Of a stretch of DNA of 64,000 nucleotides, positions 26,865-36,285 are shown one piece after another (the stretch's first letter is position 1; the number at the start of each line of letters is the position of its first letter). A program made the position numbers and the translations under genes. Origin of the DNA: Paenibacillus sp. PvR098 (GTDB taxonomy: Bacteria > Bacillota > Bacilli > Paenibacillales > NBRC-103111); assembly GCF_017833255.1 (NCBI RefSeq), contig NZ_JAFIBU010000001.1:496001-560000 (forward strand), given 5' to 3'. The notes under the pieces are model-generated. The model saw nothing but the letters and a program-made list of their open reading frames with translations. It made no database searches and was not told the origin of the DNA.

Positions 26865-27730
26865 GTGATCAGGCGCAAGGGCTGCGGAATCTGATACAGC
26901 ATCAAAGCGAGATGAAGGAAAGAGCAACACGTATTATTACGGTAACAAGCGGCAAAGGCGGGGTAGGTAAATCGAACTTCACGCTCAACTTCGCTTTAAC
27001 CCTGCAAAAAAAAGGATATAAGGTACTGGTATTCGACGCAGATATCGGACTCGCCAATATCGATGTATTGATGGGAATATCGTCAAAATATAATTTGTAC
27101 CATCTGTTGAAAAAAGAGAAAACGATATGGGAAATCATTCAAACCGGTCATAATGATTTGCAGTTTATCGCAGGCGGATCAGGATTCAACGACTTGATAC
27201 GATTGTCCGAGGAACAGCTTGATTATTTTGCTGATCAGATAAACCAATTGACTGGACACGTCGATTTCATCATATTTGACACGGGTGCGGGCTTATCCAA
27301 AGAGACGTTAAAATTCATCGTAGCCGCGGAGGAAGCCATCGTCGTCACCACTCCGGAGCCTACCTCAATCACCGATGCCTATGCGATCATTAAGATGGTC
27401 CATTCCATGAACTATCATGTACCGTTCCGCTTGGTGGTGAACCGGGCAACAGATTGGAAGGAGGGGCGGCAGACGGCGGATAAGATCAGGATGGTTGCCA
27501 AACAGTTCTTGAATTTGGACATTCCGACGCTAGGGTTTGTAATCGACGATAGCAACGTTTCCAAAGCCGTCAAGAAACAAGTGCCATTTACTGTTGCCTT
27601 TCCGTTCAGTGCCGCTTCCAAATCGATTAGCGAATTAACAGATGGTTATATCTCCAATCAATCCCCGTCTGAGATGCATGAAGGTGCGGTTAAGGGATTT
27701 TTAAACAAAATGATCAGGCTATTGAAGTAA
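26861..27730 (+). CDS. flhG: MinD-like ATPase FlhG (YlxH)
   Basis: Partner of FlhF that limits flagellar number. It is 289 aa. The deviant Walker A is SGKGGVGKS (residues 30-38), with FDADIGLANIDVLMG and DTGAG following, as in MinD-type ATPases. The N-terminal SDQAQGLRNLIQ segment resembles the part that stimulates FlhF GTPase. A C-terminal amphipathic stretch (FLNKMIRLLK) may bind the membrane. Confidence 0.94.
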   Translation: MSDQAQGLRNLIQHQSEMKERATRIITVTSGKGGVGKSNFTLNFALTLQKKGYKVLVFDADIGLANIDVLMGISSKYNLYHLLKKEKTIWEIIQTGHNDLQFIAGGSGFNDLIRLSEEQLDYFADQINQLTGHVDFIIFDTGAGLSKETLKFIVAAEEAIVVTTPEPTSITDAYAIIKMVHSMNYHVPFRLVVNRATDWKEGRQTADKIRMVAKQFLNLDIPTLGFVIDDSNVSKAVKKQVPFTVAFPFSAASKSISELTDGYISNQSPSEMHEGAVKGFLNKMIRLLK

Positions 27731-27787
27731 TCATAGTGCTGGTTAAGGACTTAATGACCTCTGACCAATACAACGTAGAGGAGTGAA

Positions 27788-28882
27788 ATGATGGCGCCGT
27801 TTGATGTATTGGTAGTGGACGATTCGATATTTATGAGAAAAATTATTTCAGATTTTATTTCGGAGGATCCGGGGCTTCGTGTGGTAGGAACCGCTAAAAA
27901 CGGGCGAGAGGCAATAGAAATGGTCAAAAAATTGAATCCACATGCCGTGACCATGGACATTGAAATGCCGGAAATGAACGGCCTTGATGCTCTCCGAACG
28001 ATCATGAGAGAGCATCCCGTGCCGGTGATCATGCTAAGCAGCCTGACTCAGGATGGCGCAACGGAAACCATACGCGCTTTGGAGCTTGGGGCATTTGATT
28101 TCGTGGGCAAGCCTTCCGGTTCCATCTCGTTGGACTTGTACAAGGTAAAGCAGAACCTGTTAGAAAAGCTGCGGGTAGCTGTCAGAACGAGGATGAAGGG
28201 GATTCAAGTCCCGACCCGGTCCGCAGCAGCTTCATTACAGGCCGCTAAGCCGGCGGTAAAGCTGGAGCGAAAATCTACGATTCCACGGGGGGGGTCATTT
28301 GAACATCTCGTGGCGATTGGCACATCTACAGGGGGACCCAGGGCGCTTCACCAAGTGTTATCGCAAATCCCAGACGGCTTTGGTGCTCCGGTTCTGATCG
28401 TGCAGCATATGCCACCCAATTTCACCAAATCGCTTGCCCAGAGGCTAGATTCCAGTTCTTATCTGCGGGTAGTGGAGGCAGAGGCCGGCATGGTGCTGGA
28501 GAGCGGAACGGCATATGTAGCGCCGGGCGGGTTTCATATGACCGCAACCAGAAATGGGGCGCATTCTTACAAAATTCATCTATCGAAAGAGGAGCACCGT
28601 AACGGGCATCGTCCTTCAGTCGATGTAATGTTCGAATCGCTGCTGCCGCTTAAGGAGCTGAAGCGGCATATTGTGATCATGACGGGGATGGGCTCTGATG
28701 GTTCCAAAGGCATGATGGCACTCAAGCAATCAGGGGCCATTACCACCATCGCCGAAGCGGAACAAACTTGTGTCGTATACGGCATGCCTCGTGCTGCAGT
28801 GGAGCTGGGATGCGTTACCCATGTATTGCCGCAGCAGCAAATTGCCGGAAAATTGATTCAAGCCGTCGGCGGGCAGCACTGA
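27788..28882 (+). CDS. cheB: Chemotaxis protein-glutamate methylesterase CheB
   Basis: Removes methyl groups from, and deamidates, chemoreceptors. It is 364 aa. The receiver domain has phospho-acceptor Asp57 (VTMDIEMPEMNG). The catalytic domain has Ser in GTSTGGPRAL, His in QHMPPNFTKSLA and Asp in GMGSDGSKGM. Two consecutive ATGs (27788, 27791) follow GAGGAG; either may be used. It precedes cheA as in B. subtilis. Confidence 0.95.
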   Translation: MMAPFDVLVVDDSIFMRKIISDFISEDPGLRVVGTAKNGREAIEMVKKLNPHAVTMDIEMPEMNGLDALRTIMREHPVPVIMLSSLTQDGATETIRALELGAFDFVGKPSGSISLDLYKVKQNLLEKLRVAVRTRMKGIQVPTRSAAASLQAAKPAVKLERKSTIPRGGSFEHLVAIGTSTGGPRALHQVLSQIPDGFGAPVLIVQHMPPNFTKSLAQRLDSSSYLRVVEAEAGMVLESGTAYVAPGGFHMTATRNGAHSYKIHLSKEEHRNGHRPSVDVMFESLLPLKELKRHIVIMTGMGSDGSKGMMALKQSGAITTIAEAEQTCVVYGMPRAAVELGCVTHVLPQQQIAGKLIQAVGGQH

Positions 28883-28928
28883 CTGCAAGGAAATATACAT
28901 AACAACGATCAATGATGGAGGTGTGGTT

Positions 28929-30986
28929 ATGGAAATGAATCAGTATCTCTCGATGTTTATAGACGAATCCAGAGATCATCTGCAGGCAATGAACGAGCAT
29001 TTACTTAGCCTTGAGAACAGCCCGGAAGACGTGAGCATCGTGCAGCATATTTTTCGCTCTGCTCACACGCTGAAAGGCATGTCGGCGACCATGGGCTTTG
29101 AGGATCTGGCCTCGCTTACCCACGAGATGGAAAACGTGCTCGATTTGGTTCGGAATCACAAGCTAAACATGGATTCGTTTATTTTTGATTGTATTTTCAA
29201 AAGCTTGGATGCTCTGGAAACCATGGTAGAGGATATTATCCAGGGCGGTACAGGTAAGGCGGACGTTACGGAAATCGTAGCCGCGCTGAAGTCTATCGTT
29301 TCCGGCGACTATGCTAAAAATGGATCTGCCGCGGGCACTTCGGGGTCCTCAGCTGCTAACGAAGTTGAGACTGGGAAAAGCAAAGAGCTGGACGAGTTTC
29401 AATTTTCAATTTTGCAGCAAACGATCGAAGCGGGTATTCCCGTTTTTCGGATCGAAGTGACCGTTCGTCAGGATTGTGTTTTGAAAGCAGCCAGGGCGTA
29501 TATGGTGTTTAATGTTCTGGAGCAGAACGGTGAGGTCATTCAATCCAATCCTTCCGTTGAGGATATCGAGCAGGAACGATTCGAGCAATCATTCGTTGTA
29601 TATTATATTTCTCAGATGGATCAGGAACAGCTCTCGAGTCAAATCGCAAGTGTATCTGAAATCGACAAAGTAGACATGGCATTGCTGGATCAGGCCAAGC
29701 TGGATGATTTGATTAAGGCTCCTGCGCCAGTGCAGGCTCATGTCAATCCTGTTGCTAGCGTTCCTTCGGCAGCACAGTCGGAAGCACCGAAGGCTGAGGC
29801 CAAGAAATCGGTTAACTCGGGAGGGACGCCTGTAGGAGGCCGTACGATTCGGGTTGATATTGAGCGTCTCGATACACTGATGAATTTGTTCAGTGAGTTG
29901 CTGATCGACCGAGTCCGATTGGAGCAGCTCGCCAGCGAGGTCCGCAGGAGCGACCTGACAGAAACGGTAGAGCATATGGCTAGAGTGAGCAGCGACTTGC
30001 AAAGTATCGTTCTGAAGCTGCGGATGGTGCCCGTTGATTCGGTGTTTAACCGATTCCCAAGGATGATTCGCGATGTGGCCAAGACACTGGACAAGAAGGT
30101 GGATCTGATTATCACTGGTGCCGATACTGAATTGGATCGCACAGTGGTGGACGAGATCGGCGATCCTCTTGTGCACTTGCTGAGGAATGCCGTTGACCAC
30201 GGAATTGAACCAACGGCCGAACGTTTGCAACTCGGTAAGATCGAGACAGGAACGATCCATTTACGCGCCTATCACAGCGGCAACCATGTCTTTATCGAAA
30301 TTGAGGAAGACGGACGCGGGATCAACCGGGAAAAGGTATTGAACAAAGCGATTCAGAACGGGGTCGTAACTGCGGAACAAGCCGAGAGATTGGCGGACGA
30401 GGATGTGTATCAGCTTCTATTTGCCTCAGGGTTCAGTACGGCGGACAAGATATCGGACATTTCCGGCCGCGGTGTAGGTTTGGACGTCGTCAAAACGAAA
30501 ATCGAGAGTTTAGGCGGTCATGTTAACGTTAGTGCCACATGGGGCAAAGGGACAAAATTTTCCGTCCAGCTTCCACTGACGCTCTCGATTATATCTGCTA
30601 TGCTTATTCGACTGGGTGAAGAGAAATATGCCATTCCTCTTTCATCCATTGTCGAAACGATGGCCGTCAAAAGTGAAGAAATCCGAGTTGTGCACGGTAT
30701 TGCCATGATCAATTACCGAAGCACTGTCATTCCGCTCATTCGCTTGGCTCACCTGTTTGATGTACCAGGCATTACCGAAGAGACGGATGCTGAAATGCAA
30801 ATCGTGGTCATCCGAAAGGGAGACAAAATGGCGGCGCTAGTCGTGAATGAGTTTATCGGACAGCAGGAAATTGTCTTGAAATCGCTAGGCAAATACTTAA
30901 CGAACCTCTTTGCGGTTTCGGGAGGCACGATCTTGGGTGACGGGCAAGTCGCTTTGATCATCGATACGAACGCTTTAATTAAATAA
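28929..30986 (+). CDS. cheA: Chemotaxis histidine kinase CheA
   Basis: Kinase that phosphorylates CheY and CheB. From ATG 28929 it is 685 aa. Domains in order: HPt with His46 in FRSAHTLKGM, P2-like CheY/CheB-binding region, linker, dimerisation, HATPase with HLLRNAVDHGIE and GRGVGLDVV, and a C-terminal CheW-like domain. MEMNQYLSMFIDES matches the usual start; GGAGGTG (28917-28923) gives good spacing. The in-frame GTG 28923 overlaps that site. Confidence 0.96.
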   Translation: MEMNQYLSMFIDESRDHLQAMNEHLLSLENSPEDVSIVQHIFRSAHTLKGMSATMGFEDLASLTHEMENVLDLVRNHKLNMDSFIFDCIFKSLDALETMVEDIIQGGTGKADVTEIVAALKSIVSGDYAKNGSAAGTSGSSAANEVETGKSKELDEFQFSILQQTIEAGIPVFRIEVTVRQDCVLKAARAYMVFNVLEQNGEVIQSNPSVEDIEQERFEQSFVVYYISQMDQEQLSSQIASVSEIDKVDMALLDQAKLDDLIKAPAPVQAHVNPVASVPSAAQSEAPKAEAKKSVNSGGTPVGGRTIRVDIERLDTLMNLFSELLIDRVRLEQLASEVRRSDLTETVEHMARVSSDLQSIVLKLRMVPVDSVFNRFPRMIRDVAKTLDKKVDLIITGADTELDRTVVDEIGDPLVHLLRNAVDHGIEPTAERLQLGKIETGTIHLRAYHSGNHVFIEIEEDGRGINREKVLNKAIQNGVVTAEQAERLADEDVYQLLFASGFSTADKISDISGRGVGLDVVKTKIESLGGHVNVSATWGKGTKFSVQLPLTLSIISAMLIRLGEEKYAIPLSSIVETMAVKSEEIRVVHGIAMINYRSTVIPLIRLAHLFDVPGITEETDAEMQIVVIRKGDKMAALVVNEFIGQQEIVLKSLGKYLTNLFAVSGGTILGDGQVALIIDTNALIK

Positions 30987-31032
30987 AAGCGATGATTCTC
31001 GCTACGCACGATAACATTAGGAGGCTGTTAGC

Positions 31033-31494
31033 ATGGGACAGGAGTTAAAAGTGATTGTTTTTGCACTTGCGCAAGAAGAATATGGGGTTGAGGTGGAAAG
31101 TGTACGAACGATCGAGCGGATGCAGCCGATGACCCGAGTTCCCAAAACCCCAGATTTTGTACAAGGAGTCATCAATCTTCGCGGCGTTGTAACGCCAGTT
31201 ATTGATCTTCATGGCCGCTTCGGATTCCCGATTAGCGAATATACGGACAACACGCGGATCATTATCGTAGCAGTGGATGACTTGGAAGTTGGTTTGATTG
31301 TGGATTCGGCGAATGACGTTATCGACATCGACAGCGACTGTATTGAGGATGCACCGGAAATCGTAGGAGGGATCAAAGCGAAATATTTGCAGGGCATCGC
31401 AAAAGTGAGTGAGGAGCGTCTGCTGGTGCTTTTGAATCTTCAGGAAGTGCTCAATAAGAAAGAAATCATCCAATTGGAAAATATAGAGGAGTAG
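31033..31494 (+). CDS. cheW: Chemotaxis coupling protein CheW
   Basis: Adaptor that links receptors to CheA, 153 aa. It has FALAQEEYGVEVESVRTIER and GVINLRGVVTPVIDLHGRFG, the CheW-domain core. ATG 31033 follows TTAGGAGG. It is about 45 bp after cheA and 5 bp before cheC. Confidence 0.96.
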   Translation: MGQELKVIVFALAQEEYGVEVESVRTIERMQPMTRVPKTPDFVQGVINLRGVVTPVIDLHGRFGFPISEYTDNTRIIIVAVDDLEVGLIVDSANDVIDIDSDCIEDAPEIVGGIKAKYLQGIAKVSEERLLVLLNLQEVLNKKEIIQLENIEE

Positions 31495-31499
31495 GTTTA

Positions 31500-32120
31500 G
31501 TGGAAGCATTCAACTCTTTTGCCGAATTCCAGATGGATGTTCTGAAGGAAGTTGGTAACATTGGCGCAGGTCATGCGGCAACGGCATTGTCCAAGCTGCT
31601 TGACAAGCCAGTCGACATGCTGGTCCCCAAGGTCAGGCTGCTGCCCTTTGAGGAGATTGCTGACAGTGTCGGCGGTTCAGAAAAGGTAGTTATTGCGATT
31701 TTTCTTCGTGTTGAAGGAGAAACGCCGGGCAATTTGTTCTTTATCCTGACGTTAGAGTCAGCCAAAAAACTGCTGAGAAATTTGGTCGGAATCGAAATTG
31801 GCAGCGACGAAGGATACTCCGAGATGGAGCTATCCGCACTAAACGAGATCGGCAATATTTTGGCAGGCTCCTATCTCACTTCGCTGGCGGATTTTACGAA
31901 ACTGAACATGCAGCCGACCGTGCCGTCACTGGCTATCGATATGGCGGGTGCGATTCTTAGCTACGGCTTGCTCCAATTCGGTCAAATGGGAGATCAAGCG
32001 CTGCTCATCGATACGAAGTTTTTGGACGGTAAAGATGAAATTGAAGGTCATTTTTTTCTTATCCCCGACCCGGAGTCGTTCGAACGAATTTTCATCGCTT
32101 TGGGAGTGCAGACTCCATGA
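31500..32120 (+). CDS. cheC: CheY-P phosphatase CheC
   Basis: Dephosphorylates CheY-P and works with CheD. It is 206 aa, with two catalytic-type units, LKEVGNIGAGHAATALS and LNEIGNILAGSYLTSLA, each keeping Glu and Asn. GTG 31500 follows GAGGAGTAG at the end of cheW. The stop overlaps the cheD start (ATGA), which suits a CheC-CheD complex made in balance. Confidence 0.95.
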   Translation: MEAFNSFAEFQMDVLKEVGNIGAGHAATALSKLLDKPVDMLVPKVRLLPFEEIADSVGGSEKVVIAIFLRVEGETPGNLFFILTLESAKKLLRNLVGIEIGSDEGYSEMELSALNEIGNILAGSYLTSLADFTKLNMQPTVPSLAIDMAGAILSYGLLQFGQMGDQALLIDTKFLDGKDEIEGHFFLIPDPESFERIFIALGVQTP

Positions 32121-32611
32121 TTCAAGACAATTTGATTAAAGTGGGTATGGCAGACCTGAATGTCGCACACATGACCGGCGTGCTGAAAACAACGGGGTTG
32201 GGCTCTTGCGTCGGCGTTACCTTGTATGATGCTAGAGTGAAAGTGGCGGGCATGGCGCATGTCATGCTCCCCAGCTCCGACATTGCAAGAGAAGGAAAGC
32301 TCAATATTGCTAAATATGCGGACTCCGCTATACCGGAATTGATCCGATTGATGCAAGCGCTCGGTGCAGAGGTTCGGCGTATGGAAGCCAAAATGGCCGG
32401 GGGGGCGCAAATGTTTTCATTTGGCACCCAATCCGACACGATGCGGATCGGTCCGCGAAATGTTGAGTCCTGCAAAGAGGTGCTTAATCGCTACCGCATT
32501 CCGATCAAAGCGGAAGATACCGGCGCTAATTATGGCAGAACCATTGAGTTTGATTGCCAGACTGGCATTCTTATTATTCGCAGCGTACAACACGGCGTGA
32601 AGGAATTGTAG
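32117..32611 (+). CDS. cheD: Chemoreceptor glutamine deamidase CheD
   Basis: Deamidates receptor glutamines and activates CheC. It is 164 aa. The catalytic Cys is in TGLGSCVGVTLYD and the His in VAGMAHVMLP. Overlaps the cheC stop. Three bases separate it from an unrecognised membrane-protein gene, not sigD as in B. subtilis. Confidence 0.95.
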   Translation: MIQDNLIKVGMADLNVAHMTGVLKTTGLGSCVGVTLYDARVKVAGMAHVMLPSSDIAREGKLNIAKYADSAIPELIRLMQALGAEVRRMEAKMAGGAQMFSFGTQSDTMRIGPRNVESCKEVLNRYRIPIKAEDTGANYGRTIEFDCQTGILIIRSVQHGVKEL

Positions 32612-32614
32612 ACC

Positions 32615-33025
32615 ATGATTGGATCGATTCGTTGGAATTTTATCGTTGGAGCATTGGCGTTTATTGTCACGTTTGTACTATCCATAACCAATAATATATG
32701 GCTCACGACCATCATTCGAAGCTTTTACAGCTTTGCGATACTGTTTGTTATCATGTTTTTTTGTCGTTATCTGCTGGGCACTTTTGCCGGATTTAACCGT
32801 CTATCTGCGCTAGATCAAGAAGAGGGCACGGAGGGAAAAGGTACCGCAGTCGATGCGGTGACCCCAGACCAGGATGAAGAATTACGAGAGCTGCTTAAAA
32901 CAGGACGCGATTCGAAAGGTGCTCCAGCCGCTGATTTTGCTCCTTTGAACCCCCCGAAGCTTCGTGTTAAGGATCAGAGTCCTGAGGAGATGGCGCAAGC
33001 GGTTCGCCAGATGTCTGATGAATAA
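32615..33025 (+). CDS. Unrecognised two-helix membrane protein between cheD and sigD
   Basis: A 136-aa protein I do not recognise. Two membrane helices lie at about residues 8-27 and 33-55 (NFIVGALAFIVTFVLSI, SFAILFVIMFFCRYLL). The rest is a charged cytoplasmic tail ending EEMAQAVRQMSDE. ATG 32615 is 3 bp after the cheD stop and the gene ends 18 bp before sigD, so it is a real operon member. B. subtilis has cheD followed directly by sigD. A role in motility is inferred only from position. Confidence 0.8.
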   Translation: MIGSIRWNFIVGALAFIVTFVLSITNNIWLTTIIRSFYSFAILFVIMFFCRYLLGTFAGFNRLSALDQEEGTEGKGTAVDAVTPDQDEELRELLKTGRDSKGAPAADFAPLNPPKLRVKDQSPEEMAQAVRQMSDE

Positions 33026-33043
33026 GGGCGGTGACAACCAGTC

Positions 33044-33826
33044 ATGATCAGTCAAAAATCCCACCTAGCCAATATGGACGTTTGGGTACAATGGAGAGAA
33101 GAAAATATCTTAGAAGCGAAAAAGGCGCTAATTGAAACGTACTTGCCGCTTGTGGACTACGTGTCCAGTCGTCTCTCCATCGGTCTGCCTAAAAATGTAT
33201 CCAAAGAAGATTTATCCAGCTACGGCGTAATGGGACTCATCGATGCCATTGAAAAGTTTGATTACCTGCGTGGCCTGCAGTTTGAAACATACGCTTCATG
33301 GCGGATTCGCGGAGCTATAATCGACGGCCTCCGTCAAGGGGATTGGGTTCCCCGTTCTGTTCGCGAGAAAGCAAAAAAGATCGAGGAAGCATATCAAGTG
33401 CTGGAACAACGTTATTTACGTTCCGTTTCGGATGCCGAGATCAGCAGCCATCTGGGAGTCAGCGAGAACGACTTTCAACAGATGGTGCAGGACATTGCCG
33501 TTTCTACCGTTTGTTCCATAGATGATCCCATTCGGGAAGAGGATTCGGAAACCAGGCTCTCGTTATTGATCGACGAGAAGGCTAAAAACCCCGAATTCAA
33601 AGTGAACGAGGTATACCTGAAGGAGACATTGGCCAAAGCGATTGAACGGCTGACGGAAAAGGAAAGAACTGTGGTTTCGCTTTTTTACTATGAAGAGTTG
33701 TCTTTAAGCGAGATCGCCGAGGTCATGAATCTTTCCCCTTCGAGAATTTCTCAGCTGCATTCCAAAGCGATACTTCGCTTAAAAGGTGCTTTGAGTCGGC
33801 ATAAGACGCAGTTGCTATACGATTAA
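33044..33826 (+). CDS. sigD: RNA polymerase sigma factor SigD (FliA family)
   Basis: Sigma-28 factor for late flagellar, chemotaxis and autolysin genes. It is 260 aa. Region 2 includes EDLSSYGVMGLIDAIEKFD and FETYASWRIRGAIIDGLR; region 4.2 includes SLSEIAEVMNLSPSRISQL. ATG 33044 follows GGGCGGTGA. Near the 3' end of the cluster, as in B. subtilis, so its level depends on transcription reaching the end of a 30-kb operon. Confidence 0.96.
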   Translation: MISQKSHLANMDVWVQWREENILEAKKALIETYLPLVDYVSSRLSIGLPKNVSKEDLSSYGVMGLIDAIEKFDYLRGLQFETYASWRIRGAIIDGLRQGDWVPRSVREKAKKIEEAYQVLEQRYLRSVSDAEISSHLGVSENDFQQMVQDIAVSTVCSIDDPIREEDSETRLSLLIDEKAKNPEFKVNEVYLKETLAKAIERLTEKERTVVSLFYYEELSLSEIAEVMNLSPSRISQLHSKAILRLKGALSRHKTQLLYD

Positions 33827-33848
33827 CGAAGTGGAAGGTGGGGGTTCG

Positions 33849-35258
33849 ATGAGCGATTTGACGTTACCAATCAGCTATTTTTTGAATATCTCATTGTCAG
33901 ACGATAAATTGTCCGCATTTTTGCAGTTTACGAATTGTGAACAATCCTTACAGATATCTCGGGAGCAGCTTGAGGAGTTTTTGAAGTCGAACCACATCGT
34001 GTTTGGTATCGATGAAGAGAAGCTTACGAGTATAACGAAGGAGCCCAAAGCCTTTTTCTATTCCAATACGCTGATTGCTGAAGGTCATGCTCCGATAGAT
34101 GGACAAGACGGGTATATCCACATGCTGTACGACTTGGATGACCAGTCGAAAAAACCGGCGGAGCTTGAAGACGGTAAGGTGGATTACAAGGAAGTGACGT
34201 CGTTCCACAATGCACGTAAAGGCCAACTGATAGCTCAAAGGATTTCTGCCAGAGAAGGCATGTCGGGCAGAGCGGTTACCGGTGAAACCTTGTTTGCCAA
34301 AGACGGTAAAGAGGCCCGATTCAAAATCGGCAAAAACGTCGTAGTGGATGCAGAGCAAACAGCAATGTACGCAGCTATTGACGGTATGGTAACGAAAACT
34401 GACAGGGAAAAGATCAACGTGTTTCCGATTTTTGAAGTGAACGGAGACGTGGATTATCATATAGGTAATATCGATTTTGTAGGATCCGTTGTTATTCGCG
34501 GCGGTGTGCTGCCGGGCTTTCGAATCAAGGCGTCCGGAGATATCCGAATTACCGGCAGTGTGGACGGAGCCGATCTGGAGGCGGGTGGATCTATTGAGAT
34601 TAACGCCGGGATTCTTGGACATAACAAGAGCGTCATTCGAGCAGGTCATCGGGTGAAAAGCTCTTTTATCCAAGATGCTACGGTGGAAGCGGGAGAGGAA
34701 GTACTCGTCAGTCAAAGCATTATGCACTCGCAAATTCGCGCAGGTAAACAGGTGATCTGCAAAGGGACGAAAGGACTCATTGTTGGCGGAATGATTCAAG
34801 CCGGTGAATGGGTTGCTGCTCGAACCATCGGGAACTCCATGTCTACGGCTACGGTGATTGAGGTGGGGGTCCTTCCTGAGCTGCGCAACGAACTTCAGCA
34901 GCTTCGCACGCATCTGCGAACGATGAATGAAAATATGGATAAAACCGAGAAAGCACTCACTCTGTTGGATCAGTTGGCCGCCGCTGGACAGTTGGGGCCG
35001 GATAAAGTGGCCATGCGAGTTAAGCTGACCCATAACAAAAAGCAGGCAGCTGAAGAGATGGCCGCATCCAAAAATCGAATATTTGAAATTGAGAAGTCGT
35101 TGGAGGATTCGGAAAGAGCCAAGGTAGAAGTCACATCGACGATCTATAGTGGAGCGAAAATCGTAATTGGCCGCTATACGAAATTCATCAAGGACATGTC
35201 TCCTCGGGTGAAATTTCAATTGCTGGACGGCGACATTGCGATGCTTCCTCTCGTATAA
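33849..35258 (+). CDS. FapA family (DUF342) beta-solenoid protein
   Basis: Soluble 469-aa protein of the FapA/DUF342 family, often found near motility genes; the molecular role is not settled. The N-terminal domain runs to about residue 160. The beta-solenoid follows (IRGGVLPGFRIKASGDIRI, with repeated G-x-I turns to about 345). A coiled coil covers about 360-420. ATG 33849 follows GGTGGGGG; the in-frame GTG 33831 has no ribosome site. It sits where B. subtilis has swrB. Confidence 0.82.
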   Translation: MSDLTLPISYFLNISLSDDKLSAFLQFTNCEQSLQISREQLEEFLKSNHIVFGIDEEKLTSITKEPKAFFYSNTLIAEGHAPIDGQDGYIHMLYDLDDQSKKPAELEDGKVDYKEVTSFHNARKGQLIAQRISAREGMSGRAVTGETLFAKDGKEARFKIGKNVVVDAEQTAMYAAIDGMVTKTDREKINVFPIFEVNGDVDYHIGNIDFVGSVVIRGGVLPGFRIKASGDIRITGSVDGADLEAGGSIEINAGILGHNKSVIRAGHRVKSSFIQDATVEAGEEVLVSQSIMHSQIRAGKQVICKGTKGLIVGGMIQAGEWVAARTIGNSMSTATVIEVGVLPELRNELQQLRTHLRTMNENMDKTEKALTLLDQLAAAGQLGPDKVAMRVKLTHNKKQAAEEMAASKNRIFEIEKSLEDSERAKVEVTSTIYSGAKIVIGRYTKFIKDMSPRVKFQLLDGDIAMLPLV

Positions 35259-35301
35259 CGGCTGAACCATTGAAGCCAGCAGCATAAAGGAGGGCCCTGA
35301 A

Positions 35302-35625
35302 ATGAGCTTAAAATCCATTGAGATGCAGTTTGCGCTTCATAAAAACGATGAAGTCGGGTTGAAGCAGCATCAACTGATGAACAAGCCCGTGCTGGATCAG
35401 ACGGTCCTCTCGAATGAAGCTGGAAAAAATATGTTGAAAGAGCGACATGTCACTGCCAAAACTGAGCAAACAGCCGGCCCTGCAGTGAAGGACGATGGTA
35501 CCAGGCAGCAGAGCCGGAACAAAAAGCACCGGGGAGGCAGTAAGACAGTCGACCAGGGCGATACGATGCCGGAGCGCCGAAGAGGCCATCCGTTCAAAGG
35601 ACATCATATCGATTTGTCGCTTTAA
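35302..35625 (+). CDS. Small basic protein of the sigD-rpsB interval
   Basis: 107 aa, hydrophilic and basic, without membrane helices. Conserved-looking ends are MSLKSIEMQFALHK at the N-terminus and GHPFKGHHIDLSL at the C-terminus; the middle is low complexity and likely disordered. ATG 35302 has a strong AAAGGAGGG site. I recall similar short proteins next to fapA genes in other Firmicutes but know no function. The His/Arg-rich end could bind nucleic acid or phosphate; that is speculation. Confidence 0.72.
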   Translation: MSLKSIEMQFALHKNDEVGLKQHQLMNKPVLDQTVLSNEAGKNMLKERHVTAKTEQTAGPAVKDDGTRQQSRNKKHRGGSKTVDQGDTMPERRRGHPFKGHHIDLSL

Positions 35626-35652
35626 CCCTTGTGTGGAAAAAAGGTGAATGCA

Positions 35653-36285
35653 GTGAACCAACCATGGATTTATATTGTGCTGGTCGGTCTCGTGCTGATC
35701 GTGTACGCCAAAATCGTACCAAGAAGCGCAGGGAACCAAGGGAGCAATGCTCGCGGCGGCAGCATGCTCAGTGAAATGGAAGAAACGATGGACCTTTTTG
35801 CCGCGGAGCTGGATGAACAGAATAAAGCGCTAATTCAGATGTTTGTCGAAACAAAGAAAGAATACGAGCTGCATACGACCAAGCTTGTTTATCGCATAGA
35901 GTTACTGGAGAAGCAGGGAGAGCAGCTTCAGCAGGAAGTTAGCCGTATAGGATTTACTTGCGATCAGCTACAATCGAGGCAGCTCGCCGAGAAGCGAGTC
36001 GATGCGGCGTACGCTAGGACAGCAGCAGGTTCGATAGAACCAGAACAGCCGGGGGGCGGATCGCTGACTCCGGCAAGTCCACCTGAGCCTATGCTTGAGC
36101 AAGTCATCCCGGTACCGCCTGATGTTTCCTTCGTGATGAATATGAAGGAACGGTATAGCGAGTTGTTTGAGCTGTATCAACAAGGCAAATCGACGGATTA
36201 TATTGCAAAGAAGCTCGGTAAGAACAAAGGCGAAATCAACCTGATTCTTCAATTGGCTAAACAGGAGGAGCTGTCCGATGCTTAA
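35653..36285 (+). CDS. SwrB-like membrane-anchored coiled-coil protein with C-terminal HTH
   Basis: From GTG 35653 it is 210 aa. An N-terminal membrane helix (WIYIVLVGLVLIVYAKIV) is followed by a coiled coil (about 35-115), a Pro-rich linker and a C-terminal helix-turn-helix-like segment, GKSTDYIAKKLGKNKGEINL. This layout resembles SwrB/DUF6115, and the place after sigD agrees. SwrB promotes basal-body maturation in B. subtilis. GTG 35653 follows AAAAAGGTGA; TTG 35629 has none. It overlaps the next gene by 8 bp. Confidence 0.7.
   Translation: MNQPWIYIVLVGLVLIVYAKIVPRSAGNQGSNARGGSMLSEMEETMDLFAAELDEQNKALIQMFVETKKEYELHTTKLVYRIELLEKQGEQLQQEVSRIGFTCDQLQSRQLAEKRVDAAYARTAAGSIEPEQPGGGSLTPASPPEPMLEQVIPVPPDVSFVMNMKERYSELFELYQQGKSTDYIAKKLGKNKGEINLILQLAKQEELSDA

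Noticed and set aside
33948..35318. 456-codon open frame on the minus strand opposite the FapA-family gene
   Set aside because: Antisense shadow. The + strand frame has a ribosome site, family motifs and operon spacing; the minus frame shows no recognisable domain and has His/Arg/Leu-rich antisense composition.
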